Origin: Peptoanaerobacter stomatis
Lineage (GTDB): Bacteria; Bacillota; Clostridia; Peptostreptococcales; Filifactoraceae
Length of the DNA stretch: 64,000 nucleotides
Direction: 5' to 3'
Assembly: GCF_000238095.2 (NCBI RefSeq)
Contig: NZ_JH815225.1
Span: 130,981-194,980 of the forward strand
Both the position numbers and the translations under genes were made by a program. Positions 55,573 through 64,000 of this stretch are shown in pieces. The notes below the pieces were generated by a model. That model worked only from the letters and a program-made list of their open reading frames with translations, was not told where the DNA came from and searched no databases. The stretch's first letter is position 1. Each line of letters opens with the position of its first letter.

Positions 55573-56241
55573 TTATTCTCTGCTGTTATAATCCAACCAA
55601 TTATTTTGAGCTTTTTGCTTCATATAAGTAGGAGTAGTTGCACATCTGAATAATTTTGAATAATATTTTGCAGCATCTTCATATAAGTCCAATTTTCTAC
55701 AAGTTTCTGACAATATATTGTAAAGTACATGTGTCTTAAGTCCAAAATATTCAAAATCTTCAGATTCAAATGCTTCCTCAAATTCTATCTTTGATGCAGT
55801 CAGATATTTTTGCTCGTTTTGGATATCACCTTTTTCCCTATATAACCATGATGTTTTAAGGTTTTGAACGCCTTTTAAAGTGTGCGGTTCGTCTATTATA
55901 TCGGCTATTAACAAAGCCAATCTTGATATCCTTATTGCATCGTCTATCTTTCTTTCTTCACAGTAATGAGAATAGTCTTTGACATTTGAAAAATAGTTTA
56001 TAAGTTTTGCAATGTCTTCTTCATATAGTGTGTTGTTCAATTTCTCATCAAACGCCATTCCGCATATAGGACATACATTCATGTCATACAAATATGGGGA
56101 AGTATCTTTATATATTCTATGCCCGTCTGTTTCAGATTCTAATATCCTAAGTCTGCTTGATATAGGCTTTTTTGTCGTGAATTCGGTGTGGCAGTTAGGG
56201 CAGATAACTTTTTTATCGAAAAGTTTCTTAGGTTTTTTCAT
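55573..56241 (-). CDS. DUF2225 family zinc-ribbon/TPR-like protein
   Basis: The 222-residue protein starts with two zinc-knuckle cysteine pairs, VICPNCHTEF (near 15) and VCPICGMAF (near 57), followed by a helical repeat region (about 90-215) with TPR-like sequences such as YEDAAKYYSKLFRCA. DUF2225 proteins are widespread in Firmicutes; no function is established. Monocistronic. Confidence 0.85.
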   Translation of the reverse strand: MKKPKKLFDKKVICPNCHTEFTTKKPISSRLRILESETDGHRIYKDTSPYLYDMNVCPICGMAFDEKLNNTLYEEDIAKLINYFSNVKDYSHYCEERKIDDAIRISRLALLIADIIDEPHTLKGVQNLKTSWLYREKGDIQNEQKYLTASKIEFEEAFESEDFEYFGLKTHVLYNILSETCRKLDLYEDAAKYYSKLFRCATTPTYMKQKAQNNWLDYNSRE

Positions 56242-56393
56242 AATAACAAAACAAGTCCCTTTCTTTTAAAATATGATTATTCAACTGAAATTTTATATAA
56301 TATGTTTTTTATGAAAATTGTATAAATACTAAAGTAATATGCACAAATTTATATATAATTATAAGACTATGATACTATATTTTTTTTAATATT

Positions 56394-58331
56394 TCAATCT
56401 TGATTTTTTTCTATGAGTTCTAATATATTTTCCCATTGTTCGTACAAATCTTTTAGCACTTGCTCTTTATGTGATTTTTGTTTGGTAAATTCTACTGATT
56501 TTTCCGGATTGGAGTATACTTCTTCTTTGCACAGCTCTAAATCTATATAATTTATTTCTTCTTCTATTTTGTGTATGCTTTCCAATATGCTTTTTTCTTC
56601 ATTTTTTAATTTTCTTTTTTCTGTTTCTTGTTCTTTATTTTTCTTCTTTTGTAGTTTCAATTGTGTTTTTGTTATTGTGTCTTCTTTTTCTAAAAGAAAT
56701 TGATTGTACTGATCCAACTCATTTTTTTTGTCAATCATATAATCATAATTACCGAGATATTCTACAAATTCTCCGTTTTTTAATTCAAATATTCTATCGG
56801 GTACTTTATTCAAAAAATATCTGTCGTGTGAAATCACAAGAACTGTTCCGTTATATGCACAAATTGCATCTTCCAATACTTCTTTTGAGGCTATATCGAG
56901 GTGATTTGTAGGTTCGTCCATAAACAAGAAATTTGATTTTGAAAGCATTAATTTCAGAAGTGATACTCTTGATTTTTCTCCACCGCTTAAGTCAGATATT
57001 TTTTTGAAAACATCATCTCCTGTGAATAAAAAACCGGCTAAATAGTTTCTTATTTGTACTTCTTTTAGATTAGGGTAGTTATTCCATATTTCTTCTAATA
57101 TTGTATTGTTCATATTAAGGTCTGAACGCTCTTGATTGAAATATTCGGTATTTACATTGACACCATATTTTATTTCGCCTGTATCTTGATTTTCAAGTCC
57201 TAATAAGATATTGAAAAATGTGGTTTTGCCTGTACCGTTTGCGCCTATTATTGCTATCTTTTCGCTTGAATATATATCCATGTTGACATTTTTGAACAGA
57301 TTTCTTGTATCGTATGATTTTGATAAATTATTTATATGAAGTACATCTTTTCCTGATTTTACACTGCATTCAAACATTATGTTTGATTTATAATTTTCTT
57401 TTGTGGGCTTTTGTATGATTTCCATTTTTTCTAAGGCTTTTTCTCTTGATCTTGCTCTTTTGACTTGTTTTTCTCTGCCGAATGCCTTTAATTTGTCAAT
57501 TATTTCTTTTTGTCTTTTTATTTCGGCTTGATTGAGTTCATAGTTTTTTATTTCTAATTCTTCATCTTTTTCTTTTTCTATAACATAATTTTCATAATTG
57601 TAGTTATAAATTTTAGCTGTGTGATTTGACATATCTATTGTCTTTGTGGTAAGTGTATTTAAAAAATATCTGTCATGAGAAATTATGAGAGTAGTACCGT
57701 CATAATTTTTCAAAAAGGTTTCAAGCCAAGTTATAGAGTCCATATCAAGATGATTTGTGGGCTCATCCAGAAGTAATATAGATGGTTTTTTTAGAAGTAT
57801 TTTTGCAAGTAAAAGTCTTGATTTTTCACCACCTGACAGTAAATCTATCTTTTTATCCAAATCGTTTACATCAAAACCTAATCCTATAAGTACACCTTTG
57901 GCTTTGGAGTTATAGGAGTATCCATCATTTTCTACGAATTGTTCTGTTTTTTTTGCATACTCTTTCATAAGCTTTTGAGATTTTTCTTCGTCCATATGAT
58001 GCTCGGCTATGTCATGCTCAAGCCTTCTTATTTCATCTTCTAATTTTATTAAATCTTCAAAAACTGAAAGTGTTTCTTGTATCAATGTTTTATCGCTTAC
58101 TATGTTTACATTTTGGCTCATATATCCAAGGGAAGAATCTTTGGCTATGAATATATCGCCTGAATCTTTCGGTTCTATGCCTGCGATTATATTGAATAAT
58201 GTGGTCTTGCCTGCACCGTTTGCACCGACTATTGCAACTTTTTCACGTTCATTTATTGCAAAACTCACATTATCGAATATCAAATCTATACCATAAGTTT
58301 TTCGTAAATTACTTACGCTCAAACTAATCAT
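56394..58331 (-). CDS. ABC-F family ATPase (ribosome-associated, YheS/Uup-like)
   Basis: The 645-residue protein has two ABC modules without membrane segments. Module 1 has GANGAGKTTLFNII, LSGGEKSRLLLAKIL and LLLDEPTNHLDMDSI. Module 2 has GANGTGKTTFFNIL, LSGGEKSRVSLLKLM and LFMDEPTNHLD. A linker of the P-site tRNA-interaction type (about 230-310, basic KRQKEIIDKLKAFGREKQVKRARSREKAL) joins them, and a coiled-coil C-terminus follows (ITKTQLKLQKKKNKEQETEKRK). Such proteins act on stalled ribosomes or give antibiotic resistance; this one looks like the housekeeping type. Two successive ATGs (58334, 58331) can start it. Confidence 0.92.
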   Translation of the reverse strand: MISLSVSNLRKTYGIDLIFDNVSFAINEREKVAIVGANGAGKTTLFNIIAGIEPKDSGDIFIAKDSSLGYMSQNVNIVSDKTLIQETLSVFEDLIKLEDEIRRLEHDIAEHHMDEEKSQKLMKEYAKKTEQFVENDGYSYNSKAKGVLIGLGFDVNDLDKKIDLLSGGEKSRLLLAKILLKKPSILLLDEPTNHLDMDSITWLETFLKNYDGTTLIISHDRYFLNTLTTKTIDMSNHTAKIYNYNYENYVIEKEKDEELEIKNYELNQAEIKRQKEIIDKLKAFGREKQVKRARSREKALEKMEIIQKPTKENYKSNIMFECSVKSGKDVLHINNLSKSYDTRNLFKNVNMDIYSSEKIAIIGANGTGKTTFFNILLGLENQDTGEIKYGVNVNTEYFNQERSDLNMNNTILEEIWNNYPNLKEVQIRNYLAGFLFTGDDVFKKISDLSGGEKSRVSLLKLMLSKSNFLFMDEPTNHLDIASKEVLEDAICAYNGTVLVISHDRYFLNKVPDRIFELKNGEFVEYLGNYDYMIDKKNELDQYNQFLLEKEDTITKTQLKLQKKKNKEQETEKRKLKNEEKSILESIHKIEEEINYIDLELCKEEVYSNPEKSVEFTKQKSHKEQVLKDLYEQWENILELIEKNQD

Positions 58332-58395
58332 CAATTTACCTCTTCTTGCCGTTGATTTTTAATAATATATTTCTATCTTTGAATATTATTTTTCA

Positions 58396-58504
58396 TACTA
58401 ATACTAAATCTTGTTAAAAAGACATATAGAATAATAGTTGATAATAAAGTTTATCATTTTGTTAAAATATAAATATATGTTCTTTTAATTAGATAATAGT
58501 ATAA
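58396..58504 (+). repeat. short interspersed repeat, subtype D
   Basis: TACTAATACTAAATCTTGTT, AAAAAGACATATAGAATAATAGTTG, TTTAATTAGATAATAGTATAA; close match to 50391-50498. Confidence 0.75.
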
Positions 58505-58577
58505 ACATTTATTTGAACATTATATTAAAAAATATCTATGTTTTTTAGATAATAATATAAGGTGATTAATAAAAATA

Positions 58578-60749
58578 TTATGATAATATTTCTAATTTTA
58601 CAACAGACGTATCTATAGTTTTAACGCCTACTTTATCGAATACTATACTGTATTTTCCACCTGTTTTTCCAACTATCATACCTTTTCCGAATGTTTTATG
58701 TGATACTTTTGTCCCCATTTTTATGTCTTGAGGTTCATCTTTTTTATGCTCATTCATAATTTTATATTTTTCTATATATTTTTGATGAAGTGAATATGCT
58801 TGTTTGCTCTCTTCATCTACATAATATTCTTTTTTCTCATTTATAACCAAATCTTTGTCTATTTCTGATATGAATCTTGAGGAAAGGTTACAGTTAGTTT
58901 TGCCATATAAAAGTCTTGATTTAGCTCTTGTTATAAATAATTTTTCTTTTGCTCTTGTGATTGCAACATAACAAAGTCTTCGCTCTTCTTCCAGTTTTGA
59001 TTCATCTAATACAGATCTCGATGACGGAAATATATTTTCTTCTGCCGCCACTATAAATACAACAGGAAATTCAAGACCTTTTGCACTGTGTATAGTCATA
59101 AGTGTAGCATAATTGCTCTTTTTATCATCTTCATCCATATCTGTTGAAAGAGTTGCATTTTGAAGAAAATCTGATAAAGATTTGTCTTCACTTGTTCTTT
59201 CGAATTCTTGTATAACAGATTTTAATTCATTTATATTTTCAAGTCTTGACTGTGATTCCGGCGTTTTTTCTTCTATAAGGCTGTTTTCGTAATTTGTGGA
59301 AGATATTACTTTTTCAAGTAATTCACTGACAGGTAGTATCTTTGCAAAGGCTTTTAAGGCACCTATCATAACGGCAAATTTTTTTATTGATTCCTGTGCT
59401 TTGCCGGCACCTATTATTTGAGATATATTTTCTATGGAATCGAGCATACTTATAGAGTGTTCTCTTGCATATTGTTCGAGTTTTTCTACGGTTTTTGCAC
59501 CGATACCCCTTTTTGGAACATTTATAATTCTTTTTAATGATACATCATCGTTTTTGTTGTCAATTAGTCTTAAGTATGCGAGTATATCTTTTATTTCCAT
59601 TCTGTCATAGAACTTTAAGCCTCCAAAAATTTTGTAAGGTATCTTATATTTCATAAATGCTTCTTCATATTTTCTTGAAAGTGCGTTTGCTCTGTATAAT
59701 ACGGCGAAATCACTGTATTTGTATCCTTGCTCTGTCAATTTTCTTATGTTTTGTGCAACATACAGGCTTTCATCATTTTCACTTGTGGCCTCATATATCG
59801 TAATTTTATCTCCATTATCCGATGATGTCCATATTTTCTTATCTTTTCTGCCTTCATTGTTTTTTATAACTGTACCTGCTGCATTTATTATGTTTGATGT
59901 TGAACGATAGTTTTGTTCCAATTTTATTTGGATTACATTTTCAAAATCTTTTTCAAATTCCAATATATTTCTTATATCTGCACCTCTCCAACCGTAGATT
60001 GATTGATCATCGTCTCCGACAACACAGATATTTTTGTGTTTTTGTGAGATCATTTTTATGAGCAGATATTGGGAGTAGTTTGTATCTTGATACTCGTCTA
60101 CCATTATATATTCAAATTTATCTTGATATTTTCCCAAAACTTCTTTATGCAATTTAAATAGTCTTATACAGTTGTATATCAGATCATCAAAGTCCATAGC
60201 ATTATTTTTTTTGAGTTCTTCCTGATAAAGTCTGTATACTCTTGCTATTTTGCTATTTCTATAATCAGATGTCGCTTCAGCTTCGTAATCATCTACCGAA
60301 ACCATAGAATCTTTTGCTCTTGAAATTTCACTTGCAACTGATGCTATATTGAGAGTTTCTTTGTCATATCCGAGAATATCCATACAATTTTTTATAAGCA
60401 CTTGTTTGTCTTGTGTGTCATATATTGTAAAATTATTTTCGTATAGAATATGTGAAGCTTCATATCTCAATATTCTTGTACAAAAAGCGTGAAATGTGCT
60501 TATCCATACTCTTTTTGAATCTATACCTATGAGGTCTTCAACTCTGCTTTGCATTTCTTTTGCAGCTTTATTTGTGAAAGTTATTGCGAGTATATTATAT
60601 GGGTTTACATTTTTTTCTTCTATCAAGTATGCTATTTTGTTTGTAATTACTCTTGTCTTTCCTGAACCTGCACCTGCCAATATCAATAGTGCACCGTCTG
60701 TAGTAATAACTGCTTGTTTTTGTTTTTCGTTGAGTTTATCTAATTCCAT
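58578..60749 (-). CDS. pcrA: UvrD/PcrA-type DNA helicase
   Basis: The 723-residue superfamily 1 helicase has motif Q/I (LNEKQKQAVITTDGALLILAGAGSGKT), motif II (YIMVDEYQDTN), GDDDQSIYGWRGAD (III), LEQNYRST (IV) and VTIHSAKGLEFPVVF/CYVAITRAKEKL (V, VI). The C-terminal ~50 residues (MGTKVSHKTFGKGMIVGKTGGKYSIVFDKVGVKTID) form the Tudor-like RNA-polymerase-binding domain of PcrA. It unwinds 3'-5' for repair and transcription conflicts. The next gene on the same strand is ABC-F, separated by a repeat. Confidence 0.97.
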   Translation of the reverse strand: MELDKLNEKQKQAVITTDGALLILAGAGSGKTRVITNKIAYLIEEKNVNPYNILAITFTNKAAKEMQSRVEDLIGIDSKRVWISTFHAFCTRILRYEASHILYENNFTIYDTQDKQVLIKNCMDILGYDKETLNIASVASEISRAKDSMVSVDDYEAEATSDYRNSKIARVYRLYQEELKKNNAMDFDDLIYNCIRLFKLHKEVLGKYQDKFEYIMVDEYQDTNYSQYLLIKMISQKHKNICVVGDDDQSIYGWRGADIRNILEFEKDFENVIQIKLEQNYRSTSNIINAAGTVIKNNEGRKDKKIWTSSDNGDKITIYEATSENDESLYVAQNIRKLTEQGYKYSDFAVLYRANALSRKYEEAFMKYKIPYKIFGGLKFYDRMEIKDILAYLRLIDNKNDDVSLKRIINVPKRGIGAKTVEKLEQYAREHSISMLDSIENISQIIGAGKAQESIKKFAVMIGALKAFAKILPVSELLEKVISSTNYENSLIEEKTPESQSRLENINELKSVIQEFERTSEDKSLSDFLQNATLSTDMDEDDKKSNYATLMTIHSAKGLEFPVVFIVAAEENIFPSSRSVLDESKLEEERRLCYVAITRAKEKLFITRAKSRLLYGKTNCNLSSRFISEIDKDLVINEKKEYYVDEESKQAYSLHQKYIEKYKIMNEHKKDEPQDIKMGTKVSHKTFGKGMIVGKTGGKYSIVFDKVGVKTIDTSVVKLEILS

Positions 60750-60800
60750 TAATATCGTTCCTTGTAATTTATTTTTATATGGTATTAATAAATTTGTTTG

Positions 60801-61265
60801 TTATATTTTATCTTTTTTACGTATTTTTTTGAAAAATCTGGTCAATATTTTTGAACTTATAGTTTTTTTAAATGAATAGTCCAATTTGTAAGGATATACA
60901 AGCTCATCTTTTATAATTGGAATTTTGGATATGACAGAGCCCATAGTTTCGTCTGTTGCACCTATATACAGTTTTTTTATACGGCTTTGTATTATTGCAC
61001 CTATGCACATAAGACAAGGCTCTAATGTAACATACATTTCACAATCGTCCAATATAAAACTGCCTTTATTTTTAGAGGCTTGCTCTATTGCTATTAATTC
61101 AGCGTGTCTTGTAACGCATTGCTCTGCATTTTTGGTATTGTATGCTTGTGCTATAATCTCGTTGTTTCTTATGATTACACAGCCGACAGGAACTTCATTT
61201 TTATAATAAGCTTTTACAGCATTTTTAAGTGCAAGTCTCATAAAATAAGGATTATAATTGTCCAT
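60801..61265 (-). CDS. tadA: tRNA-specific adenosine deaminase
   Basis: The 154-residue protein has HAE (His54, Glu56) and PCLMC (Cys84, Cys87), the zinc deaminase signature, plus VPVGCVIIRNNEIIAQAYNTK. It converts A34 to inosine in tRNA-Arg(ACG). A longer frame up to 61391 adds 42 hydrophobic residues; ATG 61265 follows AGAGAG and gives the usual family start, so I take that. It is 51 nt upstream of pcrA on the same strand and probably cotranscribed. Confidence 0.93.
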   Translation of the reverse strand: MDNYNPYFMRLALKNAVKAYYKNEVPVGCVIIRNNEIIAQAYNTKNAEQCVTRHAELIAIEQASKNKGSFILDDCEMYVTLEPCLMCIGAIIQSRIKKLYIGATDETMGSVISKIPIIKDELVYPYKLDYSFKKTISSKILTRFFKKIRKKDKI

Positions 61266-61360
61266 GTTAATCTCTCTTATAGTTTGCTTTACTATATTAT
61301 AATAGCTTGGTAAATTTAAAATTGAAATTCGTTTTTTTATTAGTATTATAATGGTGATAC

Positions 61361-61483
61361 TATAACTTAATAGAACAATAAAAAACACCATTTCATAAAT
61401 TTAATAAAGTACAACAAAAATGTATTTACTGTTCATATAAGTTATCTATTATTACATTATAAAACAGTATAAATTAATTTTAT
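61361..61483 (-). repeat. short interspersed repeat, subtype A/D-like (inverted)
   Basis: Plus strand: TATAACTTAATAGAACAATAAAAAA ... TATAAGTTATCTATTATTACAT ... ACAGTATA. Read in reverse it is similar to 366-457 read in reverse, including ATAATAGATAA and GTTCTRTTAAG. Confidence 0.55.
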
Positions 61484-61742
61484 TATAAGTTTAATAGATA
61501 TTTTATAAATCATCCATTTATGAATTTTACAATATATTTTTGATTTATTTTAAAGTTAATTTACTATAAATTAACAATATATTTGATTTTGATTAAAATA
61601 AAAATATAACCATTGAAATTATAACAGATTTAAAAAAATATAGCAAGTTGCATAAATTTGTAAATAAATTAATATTTTGACTAAATATTATTTAAACTAA
61701 AATATATTTGATTGGATAGTAGCATTAGAATTAATATAAAAT

Positions 61743-61797
61743 AAAAATGGCTGTTTTTAACAATGCAGTACATTTATTAAAAAAGCCATTTTTTTAT
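61743..61797 (-). terminator. terminator of the chemotaxis receptor gene
   Basis: AAAAATGGCT (61743-61752) pairs with AGCCATTTTT (61784-61793), extended by inner T and A runs; T/A runs at both ends permit either direction. Confidence 0.7.
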
Positions 61798-61929
61798 TTT
61801 ATTAGTGAATAAAATTATATTGTGTAATTAATTTTGCCTAATTATCATAAAAAATAATTTATCTTTTGTAATGAACATTATTAATGAAGTTTCGTATAAA
61901 ATAAATCAATTTTATAACAATTTTATAAA

Positions 61930-64000
61930 TTAAAATCTGAATTTTGATACTTCTTCTTGTAAGTCTGTGGCTATTGTTGCAAGATTTTCACTTGCTTTTG
62001 ATATATCTTGAATTGATTCTGTTTGTGAATCTACTGACGCGGCAGCTTGCTGGGTTGTAGCTGCATTTTCTTCAGCTATTGCAGATAAGTTTTCTACTAC
62101 TCTTATAACATTTTGATTTTCTTGTTCTATTTTCTTTGATGAAGAATTTATATTATCTACTATTTTTTTACTGTTTTCTACAGCTGTTGATATTTCTTCA
62201 AATTTCTTGCCTGTTTCGTTTACTTTTTCTTCTTGCTTGTTTGACATATCTGTTGCAGATTGCATCATTGATACGGCACTTTCTGATTTTACTTTTAATT
62301 CATCTATTACTTTTCTTATTTCTTCTGTGAAACCTGCTGATTGTTCTGCCAATTTTCTTATTTCTTCTGCCACTACTGCAAAGCCTTTACCTGCTTCTCC
62401 TGCTCTTGCAGCTTCTATCGCGGCATTAAGTGCAAGAAGATTTGTTTGATCTGATATTGATTGTATCATTTCTGATGCTGTTGATATTTTTTCTGTGCTC
62501 TTATTAGTATCAAATATTACTTCACTTACTTTTGATTGTATATTTTGATTTTCTTCTGATATTTCTATAAGCTCTTTAAGAACTTCATTACCTTCTTCTT
62601 TTTTAGCATATATTGTATTCGTGGATTCTGAAAGTTGTTCTAATATATCAATCATTTCGCTTAATAAAGAATTTGAACGCTCTATACTTTGCGCAGCACT
62701 TTGTGTGTCTTGTGCTTGTGATGTAGCTCCTTGTGCTATATTTCCGACTGCACTTGCCACTTCTTGAGATGATTCTGATGTGCTTTGTGATGTAGCTGTC
62801 AACTCTTCTGCAGTAGCTGCTACATTTTGAGTATTTGAAGATATAGAAGTTATAAGGCTCTTTAGGTTATCTACCATTAGTCTGATACTTCTTAACATTG
62901 CGCCTATTTCATCATTATTGTTTCTATATGCTCTTACTTTAAGAGAATCTTCTTCTACATCAAGATTATATTCTGCCATTTTACCTATGGCGGATTGCAC
63001 AGCTGACAGTGGGAAACTTACCATTTTTCTGATAGATGTAGATACTACAAGTATTATTATTAAAATCATAACTATGCTTATGATTATTGTTAAATACATA
63101 TTATATCTTGCATAGGCTGTAAATGAACTGAGTGCATTTGTAGAACTGTATACCCAGCTTTTATCTACGCCTTTTATTTTAATAGGAACATATATAACTT
63201 TTGACATATCTCCAGTTAAAGTGGATTTCCTATTAATCATAGTTTCTTTATCATTATTTGCATTTTCTATTGCATTTCTTGTACCTTCATCGTTTTCTGC
63301 AACATTTTTAGTGAGCAAGGCTTTGTCATATGAGTTGGCTACTATTGTTCCGTTGCGTGCCAATATAGTTTTGATGTTATTTTTGGATACACCTTCTATT
63401 TTTTCTATTTTTTCTTGAAAAGTATCCAAATTTAAAACAGCTACTACTACACCTACTACATTTCCATTGTGTTGTATGGGGATTGACAAGCTCGTAATAA
63501 GATTATCGGAAACGGAGGTATAAGGAGGAAGTAGCACATTGGTTTTATCTTGCATAGGTTTTGTATACCATGCTTCATCTTTTGGAACTATTGTTTTCAT
63601 TGAAACTGTATTTCCGGATGAAACAGCATATGGTCCAAATCTTCCTGTAGGATTGTCTGGAGTTTTATATTGTTCATCTTTTCCATCGAAGGCATTGGGT
63701 TCAAAAAATATTCCGATAGAGTCTATATCAGGGTTGTTAAGAGTTATTTTTTCAAGACTCTTGATTACGAGATTTCTGCTTCTTTCTTCTACAGGACTTT
63801 CCAAAATTTGTTCAACTATTATTTCCATATCTTTTGCACTTTGGTACATACCGTTAAACATAGATTCGATTTCTAAAGCGAGTTTACGAGTTTTTTCAAG
63901 CTCTATGGATTCATTGGTCTTTATAGCATATCTGTAATTGCTTGCAGAGTCATAGACAGTTTTGGCACCTAATATAAGAATCAGTACCGCAGCTATTATA
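61930..64000 (-). CDS. methyl-accepting chemotaxis protein (5' end outside window)
   Basis: The frame is open across the right edge: upstream of an internal ATG (63861) it continues for 46 more codons to the window border with a membrane segment ([12 protein letters not shown]), so the gene starts outside. The visible ~689 residues contain a periplasmic-type Cache sensor domain ([30 protein letters not shown]), a second membrane segment ([19 protein letters not shown]), HAMP, and the MCP signalling hairpin with [32 protein letters not shown]. It senses a ligand outside and controls CheA and hence the flagella. Nearby flagellar genes agree with a motile cell. Confidence 0.95.
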   Translation of the reverse strand, partial: IIAAVLILILGAKTVYDSASNYRYAIKTNESIELEKTRKLALEIESMFNGMYQSAKDMEIIVEQILESPVEERSRNLVIKSLEKITLNNPDIDSIGIFFEPNAFDGKDEQYKTPDNPTGRFGPYAVSSGNTVSMKTIVPKDEAWYTKPMQDKTNVLLPPYTSVSDNLITSLSIPIQHNGNVVGVVVAVLNLDTFQEKIEKIEGVSKNNIKTILARNGTIVANSYDKALLTKNVAENDEGTRNAIENANNDKETMINRKSTLTGDMSKVIYVPIKIKGVDKSWVYSSTNALSSFTAYARYNMYLTIIISIVMILIIILVVSTSIRKMVSFPLSAVQSAIGKMAEYNLDVEEDSLKVRAYRNNNDEIGAMLRSIRLMVDNLKSLITSISSNTQNVAATAEELTATSQSTSESSQEVASAVGNIAQGATSQAQDTQSAAQSIERSNSLLSEMIDILEQLSESTNTIYAKKEEGNEVLKELIEISEENQNIQSKVSEVIFDTNKSTEKISTASEMIQSISDQTNLLALNAAIEAARAGEAGKGFAVVAEEIRKLAEQSAGFTEEIRKVIDELKVKSESAVSMMQSATDMSNKQEEKVNETGKKFEEISTAVENSKKIVDNINSSSKKIEQENQNVIRVVENLSAIAEENAATTQQAAASVDSQTESIQDISKASENLATIATDLQEEVSKFRF

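Larger units (their letters stand above)
61266..61929. other. 664-bp gene-free region between tadA and the chemotaxis receptor
   Basis: Contains a subtype A/D-like repeat (61361-61483), a terminator (61743-61797) for the receptor gene, and otherwise AT-rich sequence. No ORF with a ribosome site. Confidence 0.55.

Noticed and set aside
61266-61391. 42-residue hydrophobic extension of TadA
   Set aside because: The family start and a ribosome site fit ATG 61265; the extension is chance open frame in AT-rich DNA.

Overview
The window is AT-rich DNA (roughly 70-75% A+T by eye, AGA-dominated arginine codons, strong AGGAGG-type ribosome binding sites) and reads as the chromosome of a motile, anaerobic member of the Clostridia. 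Supporting genes are [FeFe]-hydrogenase maturases (hydE, hydG, hydF), a 2[4Fe-4S] ferredoxin, flagellar rod genes, thyX, an Agr-type quorum-sensing locus and mnmH (selenium-modified tRNA). A flagellated member of the Peptostreptococcaceae or a relative would fit, but I cannot assign a species. The murA-mbl-flhO-flhP neighbourhood is present without the sporulation genes that accompany it in Bacillus, which hints at a non-sporulating lineage.

Layout. 1-135 is the 3' end of a flagellin gene. 679-10264 is a one-directional cluster: polysaccharide deacetylase, malic enzyme, LuxE-like acyl-protein synthetase, LuxC-like acyl reductase, two paralogous GNAT-like proteins, acyl carrier protein, SDR reductase, VOC-fold protein and AMP-forming acyl ligase. 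A convergent fliB (flagellin lysine N-methylase, 10569-11816) and a membrane diguanylate cyclase follow. I read 1-11816 as a flagellin-modification island with an acyl-activation/reduction chemistry. 13503-18330 holds lepA, a GME-fold protein, ferredoxin and an IS481-like insertion. 18544-24848 is a cell-envelope/flagellar block (glucosaminidase, membrane protein, murA, mbl, flhO, flhP, rod-binding protein). 25181-30901 carries a D-2-hydroxyacid dehydrogenase, a parvulin, a HesB-like protein, mnmH and two acyltransferase-like genes. 31397-35524 is a complete hydrogenase-maturation operon with its TM1266-type regulator.

35804-41229 is an Agr locus: response regulator, histidine kinase, a 48-residue AgrD pheromone precursor and AgrB, then two proteins of unknown function. 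Upstream of agrD lies a pair of perfect 12-bp direct repeats 21 bp apart, just ahead of a good sigma-A promoter, the arrangement expected of a LytTR-type operator. 41919-45043 is a five-gene run (NYN/OST-HTH protein, aldose-epimerase-like protein, coaE, lytic transglycosylase), then brnQ, a beta-helix surface protein and a ClC transporter. 50134-54138 contains tRNA-Gly, a tRNA-Arg with A instead of U at position 33 abutting thyX, then rlmB, a YacP-like NYN gene and obg. The right end, on the minus strand, has an MtnA-like isomerase, DUF2225 protein, ABC-F ATPase, pcrA, tadA and a chemotaxis receptor that runs off the window.

Intergenic regions are unusually rich in related 90-130 bp repeats that begin and end with TACTAA/TTAGTA-type termini. 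At least thirteen copies or fragments are visible, in both orientations, and several stop directly before a ribosome binding site.
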